This document shows, piece by piece, positions 39,561-47,851 of a DNA stretch of 64,000 bases. This DNA comes from Klebsiella sp. RHBSTW-00484 (GTDB lineage: Bacteria > Pseudomonadota > Gammaproteobacteria > Enterobacterales > Enterobacteriaceae), in contig NZ_CP055482.1 of NCBI RefSeq assembly GCF_013705725.1, positions 1 to 64,000 on the forward strand, given 5' to 3'. A model generated the notes under the pieces. That model had not been told where the DNA came from. It saw only the letters and a program-made list of their open reading frames with translations, and searched no databases. Position numbers and translations under genes: made by a program. Every line of letters begins with the position of its first letter. The first letter of the stretch is position 1.

Positions 39561-40432
39561 TATTTTGCTTTAAGAGTTTTTTCAGGGAAACCCTTCTGAC
39601 CATATTCTCCTGCGAAAAGATAATAATCTTTACCGTTAATAGATGCAGCAACGCCACCTGGGGTAGTGAATTTTGGACTGTCAGAACGGAAAATAATACC
39701 TGAGAAGTTAGTACTAGATTCATTGCCTTTAAATGGAATGAATACGTAACGAACTACTGAATAATCACCGGCAGGTAGATTAAGTTGAGGGATTTCAGAT
39801 CCAGACGCTGGGCGAATAACCTGGAAGCTGTACATGGACTTAGTCGGCATTACGTCGGCAGCTGGCTTTGAAGGGAGGTCGCAGGTACTCCATTTATTCA
39901 TCACTGCCATATCAATCTTGCATGAAGCCAGAGCCGCACTTTGCTTCGAAGGATTGAACCCGAGTGCCACCTGTGACTCTTTGGTGTGATTATAAACATA
40001 TGCAGCACCGGCACGTACTAAGCTTTCATCGTTATAAGGAAGTTTTTTAGGGTTCGGGACAAAGACGACGTATTGGTTAACCTGGATATATTCAGCGTCA
40101 GAGGAGCTGTACATTGATCCCAAACTCATAATACTTAATCCACTGAGCCCTCCTGTAACATAGCCCATAGAGCCACTAATTAGCAGTTTGGAAAGCAAGT
40201 TATCTGCATCGCCACCCGGCTGGACTGTTTCTTCATTAAAAGTAACGTCAAAACCGGCCAAAGAGTAAGCATTTTTGGCTACCGAGTCTTTAGAATTAGC
40301 ATGCCAGTAGAGCCCATGAGTGTCGCTGTGCTGTGCAGAATTCGGGGTTTTACCAGCATCCCGGGCACAACCAACCAGCGATGCACTGGCAACAAAAGCA
40401 GAAACCAGAGATACAAAACGTTTAGTTTTCAT
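39560..40432 (-). CDS. Unknown lipoprotein on the opposite strand within the transfer region
   Basis: This 290-residue product has a lipobox (ASLVGC, Cys at residue 22) with Ala at +2, which suggests outer-membrane sorting. A small glycine-rich hydrophobic stretch (SGSMGYVTGGLSGLSIMSLGSM, abbreviated here to residues about 92-113) might insert in a membrane. Two later cysteines (SCKIDMAV and STCDLP) could pair. It is the only minus-strand gene between trhP and trhI. It could be an entry-exclusion or surface factor, but I have no family evidence. Confidence 0.7.
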   Translation of the reverse strand: MKTKRFVSLVSAFVASASLVGCARDAGKTPNSAQHSDTHGLYWHANSKDSVAKNAYSLAGFDVTFNEETVQPGGDADNLLSKLLISGSMGYVTGGLSGLSIMSLGSMYSSSDAEYIQVNQYVVFVPNPKKLPYNDESLVRAGAAYVYNHTKESQVALGFNPSKQSAALASCKIDMAVMNKWSTCDLPSKPAADVMPTKSMYSFQVIRPASGSEIPQLNLPAGDYSVVRYVFIPFKGNESSTNFSGIIFRSDSPKFTTPGGVAASINGKDYYLFAGEYGQKGFPEKTLKAK

Positions 40433-40614
40433 TTGAGACCCTTCTTTGAATGATTTTTTTGTCTAGAAGCATTATTTCATACTCGTCAGTTTCTCAAACA
40501 ACCAAAATGCAGAAAAAATGAAAAAATGTGAAGCGAACAAAAACCAGTCTTGTAAAGAAAAATCCCTCTAAATTAAATCGTATAATCAGTGGGACTAAAT
40601 ATTCAGAGGCTTTT

Positions 40615-42423
40615 ATGGGTAAACCAACAGATGAGCAAAGGGTCATCATTGAAAATGCAAACGCAAATAATATGGTTATTGCAGCACCAGGGTCTGGGAA
40701 GTCATTTACGATGATCGAGGCTGTGATCTCAATCCTCAGGCAGTTCCCATATGCCAAGGTTGGAATGGTCACATTTACTCGCGCTGCAACAAATTCATTG
40801 GCTGAAAAGCTGAAAAGTCGGTTAAGTAAAAAAGACCAGGATAGGGTGCTGGTAAATACTTTCCACGGCTTTATCCGGATGCAACTGGACATGGTCAACT
40901 GGAAGGGCAAGATGCTGATTAGCTCGGCACAGCGTTCTGTAATTCATCGTGCGTTAAAGGAGTCAGGCGCGCCTTTCCGTTACCCGGAAGCTGAATTTGC
41001 TATTGATGCGATTGGAAGGGAAATGGATACAGACATCATTTCAGTTCGCCATACGCGTCAACAAATCCACTTGTTCAACACATACCAGGCAATATGTCAG
41101 AAAGACCACGTAGCTGACTTAAATGCACTCTCACGTTTTGTCGTGGGCCAGATGCACTCAGGAAAAATGCAGCCACTAAATTTGACGCATTTAGTTGTAG
41201 ATGAGGTGCAAGACACCGACTCGATTCAGTATGCCTGGATCGCACTACATACAAGGGGTGGTGTTAACACGAGCATCGTAGGGGATGATGATCAGGCAAT
41301 CTATTCTTTCAGGGCCTCCGGCGGGGTAAAAATATTCCAGCAATTTGAAAAACAATTCAGGCCAAACATATTTTATCTAAATACCTGTTTCAGGTGTGAA
41401 CCAGAAATTCTTAAGGTTGCAGGGGCATTGATTGAAAAAAATGTTTACAGATACGTTAAGGATCTGCGTTCAGCTAAAAGTGGTGGTGGAAAAGTTAATT
41501 TCCGCTCATATGTTGATATGGATGAACAGATTCAAGGCATCCTCAATCTAATTAACCAAGACCCAAATGGCTGGGCAATCCTTAGCAGAGGTAATGCACA
41601 TCTTGATCAGCTTGAAAGCCTCATAGAGCAGCCGGTTCTTCGTTATGGAGGCAAGTCCTTTTGGGATGAGAAAGAGACGAGCGACGTACTGCATCTGATG
41701 GCTTTCTTTCGGCAGTCCAACGATGTTCGATTAATGAAGAGGGTGCTGGCGCTTTTCGGTGAAAATGAAGAAGTTTTGGATCAAACAGCATTTAGCATGA
41801 AAGGGAGAAAAGTAACTTTTGGTGAACTGAGCATCCCAGATGCAAGTTCCCTGGAAACAAGAACACTTCACTCAAACTTCACCCGGTTTACACAGGAGAC
41901 TCGGGATAAAGTTGAAATCGAAAAGCGCTTCGCAAATCTGATTAAATGGATGGAATTGTCATCAATAAAAATGAGGACTCAGAAAGGTTCACCTTCACTG
42001 ACACGAATTGCGTTAGATACCTGTAAGCAATGGGCTGAGAAAAATGGCTGGCAAAACATGATAAATCGAGCTGCGGCGATGTGTTTGGGGCCTAAAAAGA
42101 AGGATGAGGAATATACGCCGGATAAAGTAGTTTTATCGACATTGCATGGTTCGAAGGGGCTAGAATGGAAAAAAGTCATTATTATGAGTTGCAATGCTGA
42201 CCAGATCCCAAGCAAGAGATCAGTGGGGCAGGAAGCGATTGAAGAAGAGAGAAGACTTCTATTTGTAGGATTTACACGAGCAGAACAACAGCTGCATGTA
42301 ATGTGGTACGGTGATCCGTCCTTCTTTTTAAGCGAATGCGCCGAAGAAAAATTGAAAGAGGCAGCGAATATGAGAATAGAATCAAATTTAACAGAAGAAT
42401 TTTCCAATCAGTATTTACAATAA
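40615..42423 (+). CDS. trhI: UvrD/Rep-superfamily helicase, TrhI-like
   Basis: This 602-residue SF1A helicase has all standard motifs: Q-motif/motif I (TDEQRVIIENA and AAPGSGKSFT), II (VVDEVQDTDS), III (GDDDQAIYSFRAS), IV around LNTCFRCEPEI, V (LSTLHGSKGLEWKKV) and VI (LLFVGFTRAEQQLHV). It unwinds DNA 3' to 5' by family rule. The end of R27 Tra2 carries such a gene, trhI, of unclear role in transfer. ATG 40615 behind GAGG is preferred; the frame is open upstream to GTG 40528. A dispersed motif encodes GRKVTFGE (41809). Confidence 0.85.
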   Translation: MGKPTDEQRVIIENANANNMVIAAPGSGKSFTMIEAVISILRQFPYAKVGMVTFTRAATNSLAEKLKSRLSKKDQDRVLVNTFHGFIRMQLDMVNWKGKMLISSAQRSVIHRALKESGAPFRYPEAEFAIDAIGREMDTDIISVRHTRQQIHLFNTYQAICQKDHVADLNALSRFVVGQMHSGKMQPLNLTHLVVDEVQDTDSIQYAWIALHTRGGVNTSIVGDDDQAIYSFRASGGVKIFQQFEKQFRPNIFYLNTCFRCEPEILKVAGALIEKNVYRYVKDLRSAKSGGGKVNFRSYVDMDEQIQGILNLINQDPNGWAILSRGNAHLDQLESLIEQPVLRYGGKSFWDEKETSDVLHLMAFFRQSNDVRLMKRVLALFGENEEVLDQTAFSMKGRKVTFGELSIPDASSLETRTLHSNFTRFTQETRDKVEIEKRFANLIKWMELSSIKMRTQKGSPSLTRIALDTCKQWAEKNGWQNMINRAAAMCLGPKKKDEEYTPDKVVLSTLHGSKGLEWKKVIIMSCNADQIPSKRSVGQEAIEEERRLLFVGFTRAEQQLHVMWYGDPSFFLSECAEEKLKEAANMRIESNLTEEFSNQYLQ

Positions 42424-42796
42424 TGACTCTATGTTGTATAAGAATATTGAGCTTTGTATTATCGCTCCCACATTTCAAGTAACTGACAAAAGTTACTTTG
42501 CGCATTAAGCGCGGATTCAGCCGTGAAAAGCGGCCAGCTTACTTAAGCTGCAAGGCACCACCGGCAAAATGTCACCTTTGTCGCTGGTGCCTTTCCTATG
42601 CCCGTAAAAAGGCAAACCGAATTTACCAAATCGTAACTAATTTAGCTCTTGATTGAGCTATTTTCGTTGCGTACTTCTAATGCCAGAAAGTATAAATCAG
42701 GCGGTTCATAGCTTACGGGAGATGAATGACAGGCTTTGCCTTTGTGTTGGAATATTCCATTATTCCTTCCTTCTTACTATATATAGGTGACCCCAA
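42424..42796. other. Noncoding gap with hairpins between trhI and the pseudoknot-gene block
   Basis: This 373-base stretch contains a dispersed motif at 42489-42499 and a small hairpin, CAGCTT-ACTT-AAGCTG, near 42535. A longer imperfect hairpin, AAGGCACCA / TGGTGCCTTT, at 42552-42594 could terminate transcription from trhI. No gene is supportable. The promoter of the following block presumably lies near its end. Confidence 0.55.
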
Positions 42797-43672
42797 ATGT
42801 CTAAAAGCAAAGCACGCAGTAAAGCCCTTCTTCTGGCCTTCGCCGATCTGATTCCGGATATGGACAAGGCAGTTAACAAGAAGTTATTGGAATCTCTGAT
42901 TATTTACTCAGGGCATGATAATGACCTTATTGTTATTTTGAATGAAGACGGACCAACTATAATTGAACTGAACTCTTTAAAATCGGTTTCTATGCTGGCC
43001 CAAAAGCTTTCAGCTTTTTCAACTTATTATCATGTAGAAATGCAGCAAATTCATGTCAATCCAATTGACTTTGAGAAGGCTTATAAGCTACTCAAAGAAG
43101 CACCTGCAATTCCCATGTTTAAAACTTTAGCTGAACTGGATAAGTTTTTAAATGAAGAGTTTGAAAAGTATGGGTTGAACACATTCCTTGATGTGGATGA
43201 CCTAGATTATTCACTCGATAAATCCAGAGAGTTAAAAAATGATCAGTTGATTGCCTGGGTTTCTGAAATTATTGTGAAGCGCGATAAATTAGCATTGCGT
43301 AATCGCTTTAATGAAGTGACAAAGGCACATTATGAAACTGTAGATGCATTGTATGCAGCCGTCCGTCCCTTAATGAAAGAATTAGGTTTTCCTGATGAAC
43401 TCATGCTACATACCTTTAGTGAATTGAGCGTTTTCGATTCCAAAGGCTGGGACCATGCTATCAAATCTAAAATTGAATTTCTCACAAAACGAGAAGCGCA
43501 ATATTTAGATGACAAAATGAAGGCAGAAAAACGGCAGTTAACAATTGATGAACTTTTGACTCAAGTCAATAGCGCTAAAACAGCTAAAGAACCAAGACCT
43601 TTTGGTCAGACGTTTTGTTTTGCTGTTCTTGGCATGATGTCATTGATGTTCATTGTAAATAAATTTATTTAA
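42797..43672 (+). CDS. Unknown protein with C-terminal membrane anchor
   Basis: This 291-residue mostly helical, charged protein ends in a hydrophobic helix (TFCFAVLGMMSLMFIVNKFI), the plan of a tail-anchored inner-membrane protein. It is the first gene of the block and lacks the pseudoknot leader seen before almost all later genes; a GGTGA site stands in front of its ATG. No family recognised. It may share distant features with the unknown 300-residue proteins downstream, but I could not show this. Confidence 0.65.
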   Translation: MSKSKARSKALLLAFADLIPDMDKAVNKKLLESLIIYSGHDNDLIVILNEDGPTIIELNSLKSVSMLAQKLSAFSTYYHVEMQQIHVNPIDFEKAYKLLKEAPAIPMFKTLAELDKFLNEEFEKYGLNTFLDVDDLDYSLDKSRELKNDQLIAWVSEIIVKRDKLALRNRFNEVTKAHYETVDALYAAVRPLMKELGFPDELMLHTFSELSVFDSKGWDHAIKSKIEFLTKREAQYLDDKMKAEKRQLTIDELLTQVNSAKTAKEPRPFGQTFCFAVLGMMSLMFIVNKFI

Positions 43673-43673
43673 T

Positions 43674-43730
43674 CCTGTTAAGGGGGAACCCTGACAGGGC
43701 TTCTCTTTGATTAAAATGAGGAGAGAAGAA
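43674..43730 (+). promoter_or_regulatory. Pseudoknot/SD-switch leader 1
   Basis: Hairpin CCTGT...ACAGG with inner GGG/CCC, loop GGAA. The following CTTCTC (43700-43705) can pair with the loop side (GGGGA, with G-U pairs) or perfectly with GAGAAG (43723-43728) in the ribosome site of the 125-residue gene. Confidence 0.6.
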
Positions 43731-44108
43731 ATGTCACATCTTGAATATGTTAATGAAGTTAAAGTGTCCGGGATAGTTATCAGTGCAATGGAGAAAGAAA
43801 TGACTGACGGTAACGTTGGGTTATTAATAAAGCTCAAAAACAGAATGAAGACTGAAATTAATGGTGAAATCGCTGAGAGAGAATTTTCTATTCAAATCAA
43901 AGTGTCACCAGAAATGTATTCAGGCTGTTTCACTGGTATAAATCAAGGTGATGAGTTAATGGTCTCCGGTTATCTTGTTGTGGATATTGTCACGTTGGAA
44001 GGGAGAGAGCACCCTCTTGACTACATGAGAGTCGTTGCAACAAGTAAGTTAGCTCACATACCTAAACCCCCCAAGGGTTTTGGGCAAAGTAGCTTTAGAC
44101 AGATCTGA
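43731..44108 (+). CDS. Small beta-rich protein, possible OB-fold (SSB-like)
   Basis: This 125-residue protein has the length and strand pattern of an OB-fold domain: NEVKVSGIVISAM, then FSIQIKVSPEM and GDELMVSGYLVVDIVTLEGRE, with a Pro/Gly-rich tail KPPKGFG. Single-stranded-DNA-binding proteins have this pattern, but the aromatic DNA-contact residues of SSB are not evident. I chose ATG 43731 behind GAGGAGAGAAG. Confidence 0.55.
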   Translation: MSHLEYVNEVKVSGIVISAMEKEMTDGNVGLLIKLKNRMKTEINGEIAEREFSIQIKVSPEMYSGCFTGINQGDELMVSGYLVVDIVTLEGREHPLDYMRVVATSKLAHIPKPPKGFGQSSFRQI

Positions 44109-44117
44109 CATTTAAAC

Positions 44118-44168
44118 CACCCTAAAGGGGAGAAATCCCTTCATGGGAGATCTCCCTTTGGAGGCCCC
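44118..44168 (+). promoter_or_regulatory. Pseudoknot/SD-switch leader 2
   Basis: The hairpin CCCTAAAGGGG...TCCCTTCATGGG is followed by AGATCTCCC, which can pair with the loop-side GGGGAGA or with the GGAG of the ribosome site. CATGGG can also pair with the CCCATG that contains the start codon. Confidence 0.5.
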
Positions 44169-45155
44169 ATGAAACAAAAAATTAGCTCGACATCATTTAT
44201 TGGTAAACAAATGGATTTTTTCTCTATATTCGATTTTGAAGAAGAGGAAAATGAAATAATACCCATAGTTGAGTCTCCGCTTGAATATATAAATAATGCA
44301 ATAGCCCAAAAGCAAAGCATGCAATCAGAAGAAAAACATTCTGGCCCGGAACTGGTGCCTCATGTGTCGGATGATGTTGCATTGCTAGGTCATTGTTCCA
44401 AATTACTCAACAATCAAATTCTGCATGGAATTAGTTTTGCTTCTGAAACTGATTATCTCTTCACTTTAGAAGAATACAATGCAGAATTAGGTGGTCTGGT
44501 TATCGACTGGGCTCCTGAAGATGTATATCAGTTATACGTCGTCGCAATGGAAGAGTCGTTGGAAAACGTTAAATATCTTGTCTTTACAAAATCACTCTAT
44601 ACAACTGATGAATTCGGAAATATCAAAGTGAATCCGCTTCTTGAAGCAGAAACACGTTGGTATATGTCGCAGTCATTTGAGCTTACATGTGCCACTCATG
44701 GTATAGATGCTATTGAGTTTAGGTCAGAGCTTAAAAAAAGCTTGTATGAATACACGCACAGTTTTGAAAGTGAAAATGTTAAATTATCTCAATATCATCA
44801 GGATAAAGAGATTATTTTGCATGATTGTAAGGAAGATATGGGATGGGATATCTTTTTCGACCGTGACTATTTATTGGCAGAAAATAAACTGGCAGTAAAA
44901 TGGACTGATCGGGATATAATGGATGTCTATTCTAAAGCATTTAAATCAACAATTAATTTGTTTGAAAAACTTGTCGTAAATAACAAGTTAACATTAAGGG
45001 ATACATCAGGTTGGGTTATCGTAAACCCTACATTTGAGCGCCAGTTCGAATGGATTGAATCTGAAGTATTCGAAATTGTAGGGACTCATCTTGGTTACAA
45101 CGTTGATGCTATCAGAAAACAGATGGTTACAGCGTGTAAGATGACCTTCAACTAA
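44169..45155 (+). CDS. Unknown 328-residue acidic protein
   Basis: This soluble acidic protein has no membrane segment. It contains two related halves: near residues 115-165 (VIDWAPEDVYQLYVVAMEES, then FGNIKVNPLLEAETRWYM) and near 242-300 (AVKWTDRDIMDVYSKAFKST, then SGWVIVNPTFERQFEWIE). The internal duplication is visible by eye. Function unknown. It lies just upstream of the CobS-like ATPase and could be its partner. Confidence 0.65.
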   Translation: MKQKISSTSFIGKQMDFFSIFDFEEEENEIIPIVESPLEYINNAIAQKQSMQSEEKHSGPELVPHVSDDVALLGHCSKLLNNQILHGISFASETDYLFTLEEYNAELGGLVIDWAPEDVYQLYVVAMEESLENVKYLVFTKSLYTTDEFGNIKVNPLLEAETRWYMSQSFELTCATHGIDAIEFRSELKKSLYEYTHSFESENVKLSQYHQDKEIILHDCKEDMGWDIFFDRDYLLAENKLAVKWTDRDIMDVYSKAFKSTINLFEKLVVNNKLTLRDTSGWVIVNPTFERQFEWIESEVFEIVGTHLGYNVDAIRKQMVTACKMTFN

Positions 45156-45156
45156 T

Positions 45157-45214
45157 ATGCCACTGGCAAACATCTGCCAGCGGGCGGTGTTTGCATTTTA
45201 CCGGAGTTTTAAAA
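45157..45214 (+). promoter_or_regulatory. Pseudoknot/SD-switch leader 3
   Basis: The stem is CTGGC/GCCAG (45163-45167 with 45176-45180). Loop-side GCAAACA (45166-45172) pairs perfectly with TGTTTGC (45188-45194) to give the pseudoknot, competing for two bases of the stem. The alternative helix differs from the others: CATTTT can pair with AAAATG, covering the start codon. Confidence 0.6.
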
Positions 45215-46267
45215 ATGACTAACGCCGCAACTATATTAGAAACCGAAAATTCATTACTGGAAGAAAATATTGGTAATCTGTTACCCGCAAATGTTATATC
45301 TACAAAAGCATATGCGAATAAGGAACAATATTACCTGGTTAAGGCCAAAGATTTGTTTGGTATTCCTGAAATGTCCGAGGATATGATAGTTCCAGTATTT
45401 AAACGTTTATCTCCACATCGTGCAAACCTGAATAAGGATTATATACCGAATGCTCGTATACTTGAGCAAGTAGTACAATTGCTCGTAAGTAACGATATAG
45501 ATTTAAGTGTATGCCTGAAAGGGGAGTCTGGTTCTGGTAAGACTGAAATGGCAATGTACATTAGCCATATGCTGAATTGGCCGCTAACCATAAAGCAAAT
45601 CAACAGTAATATTCGTGCTGATGAACTTGAAGGTGAGCGTAGTCTCATTAACGGAAACACCAGTTTTGTGCCCAGCGAGCTTGTAACGGCGTTTCAGGAA
45701 GGCCACCTCATTCTTCTGGATGAAGTGGACAAGATTGACCCTGATACCGCCGCGAAGCTGCATATGCCTATAGAGCGTAAGCCCTGGTCACTAGCCGCCA
45801 ACGGTGGCGAAGTGGTTAATGCCAATAAGTTTACGCGGTTTATGGGTACAGCAAACACAAACATGAGTGGGGGATCTCGTAAGTTCGTTTCATCACAGCG
45901 GCAGGATGCAGCGTTTATTAAACGCTTCCTGATTGTGGAGATGGAAAGGCCTTCAGAGGTTGCATTAACCAACGTTTTGCTTAAACGCTACAATAGCCTG
46001 CCTATGCTGGTAATTGAAAAATTCGTTTCGGTAGCCGTTGCAGTAAACAACATAGGAACTGAAGACAGTGTAATGGATATTCGTCAGCTTGTGGCATGGG
46101 TTGGAACGTCGATGACGTTAAAGACCATGTCCTTACTGGATACGTTTAAAATTGCTTTTGCGTCGGCTCTGCCTGCACATGCCAGTGGTATGGTGCTGGA
46201 AGCCATCGATTTAAAACTCGGTGACGATAAGAACCGTACAATGGAGTATTACACTGCAAAAAAGTAG
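45215..46267 (+). CDS. CobS-like MoxR-type AAA+ ATPase
   Basis: This 350-residue AAA+ protein has Walker A GESGSGKTEM near residues 108-117, Walker B LILLDEVDKI near 167-176, a sensor-1 segment FMGTANTNMSGG and an arginine-finger region FIKRFLIVEME. CobS and MoxR proteins act with a CobT/VWA partner as chelatases or protein-remodelling machines. Such a partner is present at 47852. Cobalamin genes are absent, so a remodelling role on the plasmid is more likely than cobalt insertion. ATG 45215 follows GGAG. Confidence 0.85.
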   Translation: MTNAATILETENSLLEENIGNLLPANVISTKAYANKEQYYLVKAKDLFGIPEMSEDMIVPVFKRLSPHRANLNKDYIPNARILEQVVQLLVSNDIDLSVCLKGESGSGKTEMAMYISHMLNWPLTIKQINSNIRADELEGERSLINGNTSFVPSELVTAFQEGHLILLDEVDKIDPDTAAKLHMPIERKPWSLAANGGEVVNANKFTRFMGTANTNMSGGSRKFVSSQRQDAAFIKRFLIVEMERPSEVALTNVLLKRYNSLPMLVIEKFVSVAVAVNNIGTEDSVMDIRQLVAWVGTSMTLKTMSLLDTFKIAFASALPAHASGMVLEAIDLKLGDDKNRTMEYYTAKK

Positions 46268-46305
46268 TTATAGATGGGACGAGTTATCAGAAGGCTGAAT
46301 GCCTT

Positions 46306-46575
46306 GTGACAGACTTTGCTCATCTTTCGTTTTACGGTTTTTTGAGTGCAGACGGGGATGAAACTTTCGCGATTGCACAGGAAGGAAATCAATATATAGG
46401 TCTTAAGCAGCACAATAATGACTATTCATTTATTTGTTATCAAGATTGTGACAAAGATATGGAAGCCATGATTAAGGGCCTTGAATCAAAAGGATTCATG
46501 TATCAAGGAAGTATTCAATCGACGTCTGTCGAGAGTGAATTTCCTGGAATTCTTTTAACAACACTTGAGAAGTAA
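46306..46575 (+). CDS. Small unknown protein without a pseudoknot leader
   Basis: This 89-residue acidic protein starts at GTG 46306, 38 bases after the CobS-like gene. Only a weak AAGG stands upstream. It has two cysteines (ICYQDCDKD) and no membrane segment. It is the one gene inside the block that lacks the switch-type leader. Confidence 0.55.
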   Translation: MTDFAHLSFYGFLSADGDETFAIAQEGNQYIGLKQHNNDYSFICYQDCDKDMEAMIKGLESKGFMYQGSIQSTSVESEFPGILLTTLEK

Positions 46576-46584
46576 TAATCTTAA

Positions 46585-46646
46585 CCCTATCGGGAAATCT
46601 TTCCCGACAGGGAGGTTTTCCCATTTTTTTAATCTGGAGAAAACCT
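46585..46646 (+). promoter_or_regulatory. Pseudoknot/SD-switch leader 4
   Basis: The hairpin CCCTATCGGG...CCCGACAGGG has loop-side GGGAAA (46592-46597). GGTTTTCCC (46614-46622) can pair with that loop or with GGAGAAAACC (46636-46645) at the ribosome site. Confidence 0.75.
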
Positions 46647-47774
46647 ATGACTTTCAATACTTCTAAACTTAATAAAGTTTCCGCTAAGCAAATCTGTGAT
46701 AACTTTGTAAAAGCACATCCTGATTTGTTGGAAGGTGCTGTTATAACAAAAATCGAAATCAGTGGTTGTCAGGGCTCTCGGCGTACCGATAAAATCGAAC
46801 TGTCCTATGGCGGCGATGATATAACGGACCAGAAGAGCGTGTCTAAAAGTGAAGTTCGCTGGATAGACATAAAGGCACTGAGTTTCAAAAGCACTATCAC
46901 TAGTCGAATTTCAACACTCTGTTCACGGTTGTGTATCCGCTATAGCAATATGTGGATTTTGCCTGTCGAAAGAATGGAGGAGTTTCTGGAAGAGGCACAA
47001 GAAATTGAACGTGAATTTCAAGCCGGTATCCAGAATGTGGTTGATAACTATGACACTCATATTCAGGCTGAGAAAGATCGCAGTCCGTTGATGTCAGATT
47101 TAATCGACCAGTTGAAATTAACGAAAGATGATTTTATTAAATCATTCCGGTTTAATCTGGCGCATTTCATTCCGTTTTCACCGATTAGTGTGGAGGGGGA
47201 TGAAACACAGGACTTTTATCAGGAACAACTGATAATCGATTTGGCCGATGAAGCTATGAAGGTTTATGCAAAAATCAGTAAAAATGATAATTTGCGTTCC
47301 AGCACGATTGACCGATTAAAACAGATGCAAGATAAAATCATTAGCTTTATGTTCATTCATAAAGAGGCGGTTGTTCTTGCAGAAGCTATCAAGCACGTCA
47401 TGAATAATTTACCCAAAGGCGCCATTTCTTCTCCCCGTGATGTTGCGGTGTTAAAGCAATGGTTCTATTTCATGAGTGATGCGTCAATGCTGAAACGTAT
47501 TATTTCTGGTGAGCAGAAAGTAACAGATTGGCTGGATTCCATTACCCGGTCATTCAATATTGATTCACAGGATAATACGGCTAACTCTCAGAATGCTTTT
47601 GAGGATGATGTTTTTTCTTCAGCAAATGTGTTCAGAGAAGATCCGCTTGAAGAAGTTGAGAAAAACGCAGTAACTGCACCTTTGTCTGCTGTTGTCCCTG
47701 AAGAAGATGTTTCCCTTCAGGCCAGTGGTAGTAATAGTGCTTTTAACAGCGAACTCGAACTGAACGGCTGGTGA
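46647..47774 (+). CDS. DUF3150-like protein between the CobS-like and CobT-like genes
   Basis: This 375-residue protein has a helical core. The stretch ISTLCSRLCIRYSNMWILPV followed by a coiled-coil-like ERMEEFLEEAQEIEREFQ resembles DUF3150 proteins, which often lie next to CobS/CobT-like genes in phages and plasmids. The C-terminal 80 residues are acidic and disordered. I infer that it is the third partner of the ATPase/VWA pair. Assignment is by motif memory and context. Confidence 0.65.
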   Translation: MTFNTSKLNKVSAKQICDNFVKAHPDLLEGAVITKIEISGCQGSRRTDKIELSYGGDDITDQKSVSKSEVRWIDIKALSFKSTITSRISTLCSRLCIRYSNMWILPVERMEEFLEEAQEIEREFQAGIQNVVDNYDTHIQAEKDRSPLMSDLIDQLKLTKDDFIKSFRFNLAHFIPFSPISVEGDETQDFYQEQLIIDLADEAMKVYAKISKNDNLRSSTIDRLKQMQDKIISFMFIHKEAVVLAEAIKHVMNNLPKGAISSPRDVAVLKQWFYFMSDASMLKRIISGEQKVTDWLDSITRSFNIDSQDNTANSQNAFEDDVFSSANVFREDPLEEVEKNAVTAPLSAVVPEEDVSLQASGSNSAFNSELELNGW

Positions 47775-47794
47775 TTTAGTCTTGTAAAAATAAC

Positions 47795-47851
47795 CCCAGA
47801 TGGGTACTTCACCATCTGGGTGAGTACCCTTTATTAATTAAAGGTACTCAA
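47795..47851 (+). promoter_or_regulatory. Pseudoknot/SD-switch leader 5 (clearest example)
   Basis: A perfect 9 bp stem, CCCAGATGG (47795-47803) / CCATCTGGG (47812-47820), holds the loop GTACTTCA. The adjacent TGAGTACC (47821-47828) can pair with the loop (one bulged T) or, perfectly over 8 bp, with GGTACTCA (47843-47850), which is the ribosome site. The two pairings exclude each other. Confidence 0.85.
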
